Shown here: positions 35,001 through 47,000 of the stretch, piece after piece
How positions within the stretch are numbered: the first letter of the stretch is position 1
Layout: every line of letters starts with the position of its first letter
Assembly (NCBI GenBank): GCA_023653785.1
Contig: JAMKCH010022464.1
Location: 62,001 to 126,000 of the forward strand
Direction: 5' to 3'
DNA from: Ophioderma brevispina
Lineage: Eukaryota > Echinodermata > Ophiuroidea > Amphilepidida > Ophiodermatidae
Length of the DNA: 64,000 nucleotides
Program-made: the position numbers and the translations under genes
Notes under the pieces: generated by a model
Databases searched by the model: none
The model's input: only the letters and a program-made list of their open reading frames with translations
Told to the model about the DNA's origin: nothing

Positions 35001-38000
35001 TTAGGCTGGTATTACTTTAATAGAAACTATTATTTGTTTGTTTCAAACATGGCAAGAGTAAAATGGCCGCAAATTTCGAACAATTAAATGGTTATGGTCA
35101 CGTGCACATCTATTGGTAGTCAGTGTTTTAGGGTTTTCATTCATAGGGGCCATAAAGCGCAGTTAGGAAGTTCTAAGGTGGAGTTACTGAGAATTCTGTG
35201 TTGATATTAATTATCAAGCATCTGGGTTAATATATTTAACACTTTGCCACATTAAGCCTGACATTGCAGTAAGTTAACACTCTTGGGTACTCGATCGTAT
35301 TTAAAATATTGGACTGTCTTGGTAAAAAGTGACAAATGCAATAAATATCACTTTTATATTCATCCTACAGTTTGAGAATAGTTTCATTGAACTCCTTGAC
35401 CCAGAAAACACTAATTTTGACACCAAAATCATCTTCTTAGGTTATATAATAAGAATTATCATATATCATATATAAGCTCGGGGAAAGATATATATGATAT
35501 TTACCAATTTACTTTCTCGGGTTGTATCATTTACTTGATCCTCGCGTGCATTGAATTGAGTTTCGCTTCGTCATAGATTCTGCTAGAATCATGCATATCA
35601 GGTCCTCCCATTCAAAAAAAAAAAAAAAAAAAAGCCGCAAATTTCGAACAATTAAATGGTTATGGTCACGTGCACATCTATTGGTAGTCAGTGTTTTAGG
35701 GTTTTCATTCATAGGGGCCATAAAGCGCAGTTAGGAAGTTCTAAGGTGGAGTTACTGAGAATTCTGTGTTGATATTAATTATCAAGCATCTGGGTTAATA
35801 TATTTAACACTTTGCCACATTAAGCCTGACATTGCAGTAAGTTAACACTCTTGGGTACTCGATCGTATTTAAAATATTGGACTGTCTTGGTAAAAAGTGA
35901 CAAATGCAAATAAATACCAATTTACTTTCTCGGGTTGTATCATTTACTTGATCCTCGCGTGCATTGAATTGAGTTTCGCTTCGTCATAGATTCTGCTAGA
36001 ATCATGCATATCAGGTCCTCCCATTCTATAATATAATAAGAATTATACGGTTTTCTTTGACGAGATGTCGGCCATCTTGAGAAATAGCCATGTATACAAA
36101 TTTCCATGCCTTAGACAATTCTGCCATTTGTATATTGAACCTCTTGACCCAGACAACATACATTCCCACATTAAGACACCACAGAAGTACTATTACCTTT
36201 AAAATGGCGGCCATTTCAAAAATGTTGGTTTATGCAAATTGCCATCACTTATATTTTTGTCATCACATATTTTTATGAACTACACAACCCACTGTCAATT
36301 TTAGCAATGATTGCAAATGTTATTATTCCGGCACTGGTTGGTAGAAATCTAAAGCCCTTTTTCACCTGATGCTGCGGCACTATAACAAGTATAGGTATCC
36401 TAACATATCCTACAAGTGCTAAGACTGAGCAATTTAATAAGTACAAAATCGGATATTTTAGTCATTACTGTCCATACGGACACTTACTAATTGAATGGAG
36501 ATTCATTTATCTTTGAGCCCTGCTGTTTCCTTCCTTTTCTGACAATTTTTTTTTCCCGTTTTGAAAAAATAACTTTTGAGAATTCTACAAATGTATCCTT
36601 CACTCTTAAGCTATTCCTGCAAATTTCAAATATTTTTGATGAGTCTTTTAAGTAAATCACTAATAGTGTCGTTAACACACAAGCTATATAACCTTTATGC
36701 CTCTATCTCAAGATTCTTGCAATAGATTTGACTGATATTTTACAGGTAATGATTCATGCATACCCTACACATATCCAAGCGCATACCCAGGGAGGCGTGT
36801 GGGGGCGCGCGCCCCAGGTAAAAAGTCTAAAGGTTTATTATGTAGGACATACGCATGAGTTAGTAAACACGTAGTGTTATACGTACAAGTTTGGTGATCG
36901 GACCACTGGCCCCTTGCTGAAAAAATGCGACTGTAACAGCTACTTGCCATAGGAAGTTCTATAACCTAGATATTAATTTGGTAAAATGTTCATGCATGCA
37001 TTTAAAAAAAAATATTAAGAAATATGCCTTTATTGGACTATTCAGTGATGAAGAGCACATGATCCATTGGCTATTTCTTCTGACTTTGAACATTTTGTGT
37101 CTCTGCAAAGAAGTAAATCCCATGCGACGGAGGGCATTTTATTCTACTTTTTGACAAAGCGAATGTCCTGTGTAAAGCCAAAAAAAAAAACAGGTTTGTC
37201 TCAAAGAAATATGAAAAATGCAAATGTGAAATGCATTTTTTTTGGGCATTTTTGACCCACTAAGCAGCCGAATTTTCATTTTTTTTCTGAAAATTTAAAA
37301 AATATCTTTCACATGAGCAAAACTTAAAAAAAAACAATATGCTGAAAGACCAATTTTAAACAAAATGCACATGGTCTTCTGAGATAAATTTGTTTTTTTT
37401 TCTTGGCCTAATCCACCCTTAAGTATTATAAAAGCCTTACATTTCCTTGACTTAACGTCTACATAACTTTTCGTGCACAATATTATATGAGTTTGAATAG
37501 ATTGTTTATTGACTCCCCTCTCCCCCGGGGGAGAGTCATATCACCATAATCTCCGTATACTTACCATTCAAGCCTGACTTATGCCTTTTCATTTTCTACG
37601 CTCGGAATAGCAAATTACCTTCAATACCCACTGGAAAGTTTGACAACCCCTGACTGCGCACGCATCGGAGGTGATGATCTAGAAACACTGACTTCTGGAT
37701 CATTTGGTATGCTCTTTCCACCGGGTTGACTCCACGGGCGGGAGAGCGAACACCGTGAGCCCCATCCTGGGCGGCGTAGCGGCCCGGACAAGGGGGGGGG
37801 GAGTGTCAGGCTTGAATGGTAAGTATACGGAGATTATGGTGATATGACTCTCCCCGGGGGAGAGGGGAATCACCTGCATCTCCTAGTACGTTCCCATTCA
37901 AGCCTGACTTATGCCACAGATTGCAACTGGTAGAGTCAACCCGGATATCAGAGTGCTCGGGCCAAAAGGCAAGTGGAGCTATGGTGATATGATCTCGCCA

Positions 38001-41000
38001 GGAGAAGGTTGAACAAACCAATAATATAGTAGTTGCACTTACCGACTTCAAGGGGCAAGTGCTACTGGGAGCTGTGGCGACTGGAAGATGTGGATCGAGG
38101 CTTGCTGTGATGACGAGGAAGCTGATGATAGGATCCTAGCTGCCGTAGAACCGCTGCGTACTAGGACATCTCGGAGGTAAACTTGTTAGAACGTGGAAGA
38201 ACAAGCCCATCCCATAGCGTCCATGATATCTTGGATAGAAGCTCCCCGGTAGGAGGCCTGAGCAGCCGCCTGAGATCTTACGTCGTGAGCTCCTATGTGC
38301 GTTCCCGTCAGACGAACCTCCGTACTAGCATTAAGGCTCTCCTTTATGACTGCTACGATCCTCCTGGCTGATGTCATCTTGGAGGCCAGGCGAAACGGCT
38401 TCTGAGTTGTGAGGAAGAGCTGGTCGTGAGCCCCCTATAGGGCTGGGTCTTGCTGAGGTAAAACTTCAAGGCTCTAACTGGACACCAGGGTCCTTCATCA
38501 AAGCAGAGTTCCTCAGGCAGAGAGGCCATTTTGTCTTCGTCTACCTGGACGACTGGCTCCTGACAGCGCCTTCCAGGGAACAGCTCCAGCACTCCATTGC
38601 AGAGACAGTCCGCATCGTTTCCCACCTCGGGTTTGTGATCAGGGTGATCTGATGACGGAGACACCACTCCAGGACTTTGACTGTCTGTAGGCAAAGGGTG
38701 CGACTCCTGGTTCATCCCTGCTTGTTTATGTGGGAGACGACCGACATGTTGTCGCACTGGACTAGGATGTGACTTCCCTTGACCAGAGTCTGTCTCAGCG
38801 CCAGATGAACTGCCCACAGCTCCAACGTGTTGATGAGATGCTTGGCCAGCTTCCTTGTCCAAGTCGAAGTCTGCAACCTGTTACCACCGTTGTCATGCTG
38901 GCTATGAGACCCAGTAGTCGTCCAAGTCGAAGTCTTGGAACCTGTTAACCACCGTTGTATGATGGCTATGAGACCCAGTAGTGTAGCGCACAGAGATGCC
39001 GGGCCGGGCTGCGTTCCATGGAGGATACCGGTGGCAACGCGTCGTGGATGAGATGCGCTCGGCCGGTCGGAACGCTATTCTCTGCTTGACGTTCAGCGTC
39101 GGTCCTAAAAGTCGATGCTCTGTGATGGGTTGAAGTTGGATTCACGTGTGATCACAAACCTGAGGTGGGGAAACGAGCGGCACTGTCTCGCAATTGGAGA
39201 CGAGAGGCTGTTCCCTGGAAGGCGCTGAGGAGGCCCAGTTGTCCAGGGATGACGAAGAAAAAAATGCCTATCCGCCTGAGGAACTCTGCTATACGACCTT
39301 CCCACTATCCGGTGAAACGTGCGGGGCGCTGTCGACAACCCGAACGGGAGGCACTGGAACTGGTAGAACGTGCGGATGATATAGAACTGAGCCATTCCGG
39401 TGTGAAGGATGTATCGGAATGTGGAGGTAAGCATTCTTTAAGTCGAGAGTGGATTGCCCACAAGGCCCTGATTGAGCTCCTTGAGGACTGCTGCGAGGCT
39501 CTCCATTTTGAAGGGGTGTGGTTTGATGAACTGGTTGAGCGCTTCAAGTGAGGGATCGGGGCGACAACTCGCCGGATTTCTTGTGGTGAGAACAAACGTT
39601 GAGGGACGCTACGGCACGGGCGGTACCTGAAGGATCGCCGCCTTTGAGAGCTGCTCAATCTCTTGGAAAAGCGCGTGCCGTTGATCACGTCCTGGGGATA
39701 ATGTCTCTCGTAGTGGCGTTGAGCGGTGGAGGGGGATTGGTGAATTCGAGCTGGTATCCCTGGGATATTGTTCGAAGAACCGAGTTCCGAAGTCACCGCC
39801 TCCACGGTGTTGCGAAGTGCCCTAGCCTCCCAACCCCCCGCAAGGGGAGCGCTTAGGAGGCTGTGGATAGTACTTCCTCTTCTGGGGGGGCATGGCGTTC
39901 CCCACCCCCTGCTCCTGATCGACTGCCCTTGTTGTGATCCACCGCCGCCGCCATCCTTATGTCGGTTGTCCTTGTTTCATTTTGGAAAGATTGACCCGGT
40001 TGCGCTTTGGACGGCTGGTTATGATGCAACGGGGGTATGTACGGAAAAAAGTCTGCGGTGCTGTGCTGCTGCTGAGTGGCCCCCTGGCTAGCCGGTGTCT
40101 TCTTCTTTCCTTCTGGGCGTTCGCGGGCTGCCTGGCCTTCTTGTAGTGACGTCCTCCTCATGTAGGCGCTTGAACTGTCCTCCGAAGAAGTCAGGTATCT
40201 AGGCGATCTCCAGGAACTGCACGGATCAGGATGTTGAGAAGCGGTTGGTAGCAATTTACTCGCAAGTAGGCCGCGAGGTATATAGTGAACGTGCCGTCTC
40301 TGCGCTCAATCTGCGATCCGGCAGGGTCTAGACATCCGTCATCAGGTGGGCGAAGGTGAGGAGGGATGCGTTCGCTAGCCGCATGCCATCCCTGGCCAGG
40401 GTCTCCAGGGCTCCCAATTCGGCGTCCCTCTTCTGGTCCCATGGTGGGCCCCGGTGAGGACGTTCCTTACAAGAGGGGTTACTTGATCTGCCCTCCACCC
40501 CCGCTGGGGGGGGGGTCGATCTGGATTGGCCCATGTCCCTGCATCGTACAGCATGTGGGGCCATGCTTCTTCTGGAACTGGCGCCGGGCGGAAGTACTTC
40601 TTCTCGATATCTGGTAGTGCCTGTAAGGTGCGTTCCACCCACTGTAGGCGACGGGGGCCCGGTTGGTTCTTCACGGTGAGCATGTCGCAGAACCTCCTGA
40701 AGTGAAACAGGAGCGGTACGTACGGTCGCGGCTTCTCTGGCTTGTTACCCCTGTAGCCAGCTTCTCCCAGCTCGTCGACCTCTGCTGAGGATTCAGGCCA
40801 CTGGATCGGGATGCCCCTCTCTAGCATTACTGCAGTAAAGAAAGGAGCCGCCACTGTAGGGCTCAGGAATTGTATGGTCCGTAGGCTCCTCTGGTATCAA
40901 GATGAACAGTTTCCCCTAGTTGTCGGATCCTCTGAAGTTGGTGGATCCTCTCTGCCTCCGAGACTCCGGCCGGTTCATGGCCCCTTGAGAGATCCCCTGT

Positions 41001-44000
41001 GAGGTTCCTCTTGGCTTATCAGCTAAGCTACGGCAGTCCAAGGAGGAAGGTGTGCATGAGTAAGTACGGTTTGAATGCCGGGGAGTTCATGTCCCGATGG
41101 TCGTCCATGAACACCCAATCGTCGGGAAGGTTCGGCGGTTCAGGCTCCCTGATTGGACCCAGAAGTTCGTCCCATGCGGACGGCGGCTGGCCGTGGGGAC
41201 TATTACTGCGTCCCCGCGGGCTGTCGTTGGGTCGGTGGCTGTCCTGAAAGTCACGGCTTACCGGCGGTCGCGGCTGTCCCGGCAGTCACGGCTGGGTCCC
41301 GGGAGTCCGCGGCTCTTGTAGTGGGCGTCTGCTCCGGCGGTGATTGAAGTGATCCGTGGTGATCTCGGCTCCCGGAGCGGCTCTTGAGGTGGTGATCCTG
41401 TGGTGATCTCGGCTCCCGGAGGGCTTCTTGCGGTGATCTCGGCTCCGGGAGAGGATCATTGCAGTGACAGGCAGCGGTCACGGGCCTCCAGAACGGCTCT
41501 TGCGGTGATCCGGGTGGTGATCTCGGCCCCGGTGGCTCCTTTTGCGGTGATCTCGGCTCTGGGAGCGGCTCTTGCAGTGATCGGGCAGCGGTCACGCTAC
41601 CGGAATGGCTTCTTGCGGTGATCCGGGTGGTGATCTCGGCTCCCGGAAGTTGGCTCTTGCGGTGAACCTTGCGGTGATCTCGGCTCTCGGAGCGGCCTTG
41701 CGGTGATCCTTGCGGTTGAATCTCGGCTCCGAGCGGCATCTGCGGTGATCCATGAGGTGATCTCGGCTCCTGGAGCGGCTCTTGCGGTGATCCGGGCGGC
41801 TGGGGTCTCGGCTTCCGACGGCTGCCGACGGCTTCCGCGGTATGATAATGGTGGTTCGATGGGGTAGAGCGGGGATTAGGCGGGCGTGGGGTGCGGGTAT
41901 CGGCCGGCCCGGCGGTGAGGTAATCGGCTGGCCCGGGGGGTGTGAGCGGGAGGGGAACCTGTGAGCGGCTCCCCGCAGCGGTCGGTACGGACGGGTGTAC
42001 GATGTATCCGGGCAGTGGAGAGTCGGTAGCTCGGCGGCTAATGCAACAATGGACTTGTGTCCCGTACAGTCTCGGCTGGATCGGCGATTGCGGGGTGTTT
42101 TTACCGTAGAGCCACGGTTGCTTGATCCGGAGGGTTGTCTCCGGTGACTCGTGCTTCCAATAAGGTCCATACGCTGGGTGATGGGCGCCATTGCATCCGG
42201 CCTTGCTTGCCGGAAGAAACTCGCTGAGAACGCCGGTGGTTGATCCGTGATAAGGACCGTCTGGCCGGGCACGGGTGATGCGGGTGTTGTCTCCTTCTGC
42301 TGCTGTTGCTTCTTCATGCCGCTTGAGGTCGCTTGGCGGTTCTGCCATTTGGCTCCGGTGTACAGTGCGTCCAGCTGACCTGGCTCTCTCGGTTGCACGG
42401 GCGGTTGTATGAATGCACGTCGGATGCGGGTCGGCAGGTGACAGGAAGTGTCCACATGTCGAACATTGTTTTGGCTTGGCCACTTCTTCTCGGTCTTTGA
42501 GTCGGAAATCCATGTCTTAGGAAAAAGACAAAAAGGAGACAAAAATCGGTTAGGGAACTTTAGGATGCAAGACCGGGAGGACGATCTCTTCCTAAGTACA
42601 GCTTAGCATATAGAGAATACAATGAGTCCACCCTAGCCCAAAACAAGATGACCGATTACACCCGCTCAATACGCAAAAAAAAAAAAATCCTGTGGAATCT
42701 AATCCCAGTAGAAAAGCACGTACTTCCGGTGGTTTCGGGGAGTTGAAAAGATGGAACGAAATGTGTTATATCGAACCGTCGATGGGTCTTCTGTCGGAAA
42801 CCAAATGAGGGGGCAAGTGGTTAAAAATCGGTCGTTAAAGAAATCCAAAATGGCCACCGGAAGAAGTGGCCCCGGCATGAAACGTCCCATAGTGGTAGGC
42901 CGGCCGTGACAACGGTAGTGGAGCCCCCGCCAGAAGGGAAAATCAAAGAAAAAATGCGTTGAATCCTAACTTCATAGAAAGGCACATACTTACGGTTTCG
43001 GGTCATGTTGAAATATGGAACGAAACTTGCCATATCGCACCGCCGGTGTTTAGTTCGGAACCAAATGGTCTACGCTGTAAAAAATTCAGACGGTTTAACA
43101 TTTCCAAAATGGACGCTGAAAAAAGTGTCACCCAATTCTAAGTATTCCCGTGAACGTTAGGCCCGGCTGTAATAACGGTGTGGGGCCCCCCGATGACAGA
43201 AGACCAATAAATGACCCGCAGGACCCGTACGTCCAGGGGGAGTGAAGCGGTGGGGGGCCCAAAACCGCCCGAGCAAATGACCCAGATGGCCTACCATCAA
43301 AAGCGACGAGAGTTATGAACTTCGGACCAGATGGCGACCATACCTAGGGTGGCGCCATACCGGTACCGGACCGGTAGGATAGGTTAGCGGGGGAATGTGA
43401 AAGTTGACGCAAAAAAAAACGCGAAAATACAGAAAAGGCCTACGAAAAAGTGAGTAAATTCTCAGGAACATCTAGCACAAGAAGCTCCCCAAACCAAGCG
43501 CTACATGAATGTGGGAATTACTTGACCATAGGGGTCCACCGAGGTAATTAGACACTTGTAAACACATGTGTGGACTAACCCGCCATGTTGTCCGCGGAAA
43601 GCACACACTGACCACCTAATTCAGACGCAAATTTGTAACAATATGAGATGGGCTGAAACAGCAAGCCGAACCAGAATGATGAGAAAAGTGCATGCGCGTA
43701 GCACACGCGAAGGTTGGTTAGTTAGGTGGTGAGTAAAAGCTATCAAAAACTGTTGAAATTTGCAAACTTTTCACGGCGCCACTGAGCGCACAACATGCTA
43801 GAGCGTAGCAAAATGAGAAGTCAGGGTTCTAGATAATCGCCCCGATGCGTGCGAGGCGGGGTCGTTAACTTTCCAGTGGGTATTGAAGGTAAATTGCTAT
43901 TCCGAGGGTACAAAATGAAAAGGCATAAGTCAGCGTGAATGGGGGAACGAACTAGGAGATGTAGGTGGACTTGCAGGTCAATAAAAAAATCCATTTTCCA

Positions 44001-47000
44001 ATTTCAAAGAAAACTTGTAATATGGATTTCATAAGAAAAAATTTCAATTGCTAAAAATCACAGAGTACTTCTAACATTACAAATCGTCGCTCACATCATA
44101 CTGTCTTATCTGACTTTTTGAGATATTTGGTCTGTGGAGGTATATTGTTGAGTTGACTACAAATACCCAAATTAAGAAGGGGTGTGGCTAATACTGAGAT
44201 ATAATTAGGCCTATGGTCTTATTATGATTATTTAACAATTTCGCATTTCCACATACAGATCTATCTGGCCATATTCGGCATAGTAAAATTTCACATTACT
44301 GTTTATATCGTCCTATCTACCTGTGAGCGTCTCCTCAAATGAACGTACGTGTTTCACATAATGTCTGATCTGTGTTTTTTTTTCGTATCAACAGTTGTGA
44401 GCGTCCGCTTCCACAGGGAAAACAAATTTCACCCTATGTCTAATCATCATCCTTCTACAGTTGCGAGCGTTTCTCCTGACACCATAAAACGCTTTTTCAC
44501 ATTTACTGTCTGATCTGCGTTTTATCCGAAAAATCGGGAGCAGAAATCAAAATATGCGAATTTTCACATAGAGATCTATGGCTTTGGGACATATTTAGAG
44601 TTATAAAACATGATATAATCTTTATTAAAATCAACTTTATTAAACAAAGTTTAAAGTCTCTTTAATATATTTGCCATTTAAAATAAGATACAAGGGCTTA
44701 AATGTTGTACATGAAAGAAGTTTTTCCCCGAAAGATCGGTGTTTCGTCTCGTAAGACAGTACTGTGATGTGGGGCGACGAAATGAAGTGGAATGTTCCTT
44801 ATCACAAACAAAGGCAAATAAAAGCTGAACCTCAATTAAGCTGAGAAAACTCATTTTTTTTAATTTGCAACATAGACACCACCCCTTAGAAATATATGAA
44901 CTCCTAAACTTCAGAAATTGCATTAGCAATTAACTTTCGTCGCACTTTGTGAATGAAACGGGGGAAATTCTGCCACTGTTTCCGGTATATGTAAACTTTT
45001 TAAGTTTGACCTATTTGCCGAAAAATGCAACTACACCTGACCTTAGTCATGAGCCAACAAGCATATGTATTTGCCACCATTTTTGAAAGGTGATTTGAAA
45101 TGCTCTTGCCAAATTGTTATACACGATACCAAATATATCACATGGGTCCTTTTCGTTTAGCAAATTTATCGGGGGTGCAACCCCAGTCTGTTTTACAGAA
45201 AATGGCCAGGTTGTATATTGCTGCCCATACCTTTGTGTATTATTATGTTGATGAACCATTTAGAATTTCAAATCGGTTCTATCCAACTGTTTGAGAAAAA
45301 TGTGTCTTGACGTTTAAATGGAAGAATTGACACAGGGTTTAACCACTCGCGCATAGGGGGCTTCTTCACCCTACACATTAAATAACATTTAAAAAAAAAA
45401 ATTCTGCGCTTTATTTTTTAATACCTGGTATACTTTGAGCATTATTCCACATTGGCGTTCAAAATTGTTTCTACCAAACGTGCAGTGAGAATTTTTGTCT
45501 TCTTGGAAAAAGTGAATACCGTATTCGATCCGCGCTTCATGCGCACAGCTTTACCAAACTTGAGATGTGAACTCTCGCCACGAAGACTTGTACACATTGC
45601 TTCATTCAAAAACAAACCTTTACCATTGATTAAGATTTTACAGCATTTTGTTTTCCCATCAGCCTGTGATGAAGTGATGTGTGCGGAAAGAGAAGAGCGC
45701 AAGTGTTCGAGCTTGGTATGGGAGGGGGACACCCCCTCCTGCCCCCCACCCTATCAGAATCATTACTCCAATCTTCATTTAAAAAACAAAAAACAGCCTG
45801 CTAATGTTTGGCCGGGCTCCAGGAAAATGAAAACTCATTGGCTCTGAGTGGTCCCAAAACTCGTGAATAACTTCTGGGTATGTCCACAGCAAGGACATTT
45901 TCATATCAGTTACACAGGGGTTTGGACAAATTGCGTATCCAATCAGGGCATGGCATAGTATACGTTAGATTTAAGATTAAGTTTATGGGAAGGGACCCAG
46001 GTTTCAGAAATTGCCCACGAAGGCGGCAAAGCTGCGGAAAAATGCCAATACCCAAAAACAAAGTGACCTCTATAACTCTACTATTGAGCCTTTGAGTGCT
46101 ATGTCCAAAGGCCCCTCACAGGCAGGACAGGGGGAAACGTGCCCCTTGATCCTCACGGTTGCGAACTGATTTAACTGACTGCCTAACTATGAAATTTATG
46201 TAATATATTTATCCCAGATTATTTGAACACTTTGAACTTACAAATTGATTCTTTTAATCTTGGCATGAAAAAAAGTCTTGGAAAAGGGATCATACAAGGT
46301 TGCACTTACTTCGTGCGGAAGGGGGAACGCCAAAGCACGTGCTGCTCGGTCAATAGGCCATATCTTCACTTTTAAACAATCGTGGGGGCTCCCTTCAAGT
46401 ACGTTTGGGTCCCCATTTTATCAGTTAAGGCCGCAGGGATAGCAAAATTTTTGCATCAGGGCAACTGCCCTGCCAAAGTTAACATTGTTTTACAATTTGC
46501 GAACAAAATAAGTATATTTAAAAAATAACCCTGCATTCGTGTTAAAGGTGCTTGTTCCGATCGTCTTTAGGACCCCCCTGATTTACCCGGAAGTAGTATC
46601 GATTTTGATATCAAATGAAAGGCCCTATTTTTCTCATTGTCGTCCTGAAATTTCAGCCCTCAAATCCATTTCATTCTCAAGATATAAATGAAAAACCACC
46701 GTTTTAGTGGTTAACCATCAATATTAGCACAGTATTGAATAGGACTTTGCAATATGCATTATTGCGTCTACCGTCAAAACCACAAGCTTGTTTCCCACGG
46801 TACTTCATAGGGCGTACGTGCAAATGCCAGGCTCTCATATCATGTAGAGAACACAATAGACATGAATCGGAACAAGCACCTTTAAATATGCTTTTAAAAC
46901 CCTAGAACGAAGCCCCAAAGATGCCGGAGGGGTTGTCAGTCTAGATCATGGCGTCACGGGCGACAACATCCTGGGTACATATGAGTTATCAGTTGTCATT

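Larger units (their letters stand above)
34317..36343. mobile_element. 2-kb fold-back element with tandem-like arms
   Basis: The left end CCAACCAGTTTAGGAGAGTG and ATAATAACATTTGTCATC are mirrored at the right by AATGTTATTATTCCGGCAC and CTGGTTGG. GATGGCAATTTGC/GCAAATTGCCATC lies in the inner arm. GGTCAAGGAGTTCAATAAAA recurs at about 34535, 34675 and (degenerate) 34853. Inverted forms (GAACTCCTTGACCCAGA) lie at 35390 and 36140. The middle holds a separate duplication (35066-36026). Confidence 0.75.
37514..43969 (-). mobile_element. DIRS-like tyrosine-recombinase retrotransposon, about 6.5 kb
   Basis: DIRS elements encode gag, reverse transcriptase, RNase H and a tyrosine recombinase in place of an integrase. 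They have inverted terminal repeats and an internal complementary region (ICR). All these parts are visible here in reverse orientation: gag (about 42513 to 40200), RT (39805 to 39105), RNase H (about 38880 to 38650) and recombinase (about 38520 to 38160). The ICR (37803-37918) is the reverse complement of the left terminus joined to the reverse complement of the right terminus, which is diagnostic. Frameshifts, stops and an inverted RT insert show the copy is inactive. It lies in the intron between the integrin exons at 30262 and 47151. Confidence 0.92.

Noticed and set aside
39165..42542. Several overlapping + and - strand frames in GC-rich DNA taken as host genes
   Set aside because: Those with recognisable motifs are DIRS gag/RT pieces on the - strand. 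The + strand ones are antisense shadows, except the inverted RT segment at 38500.
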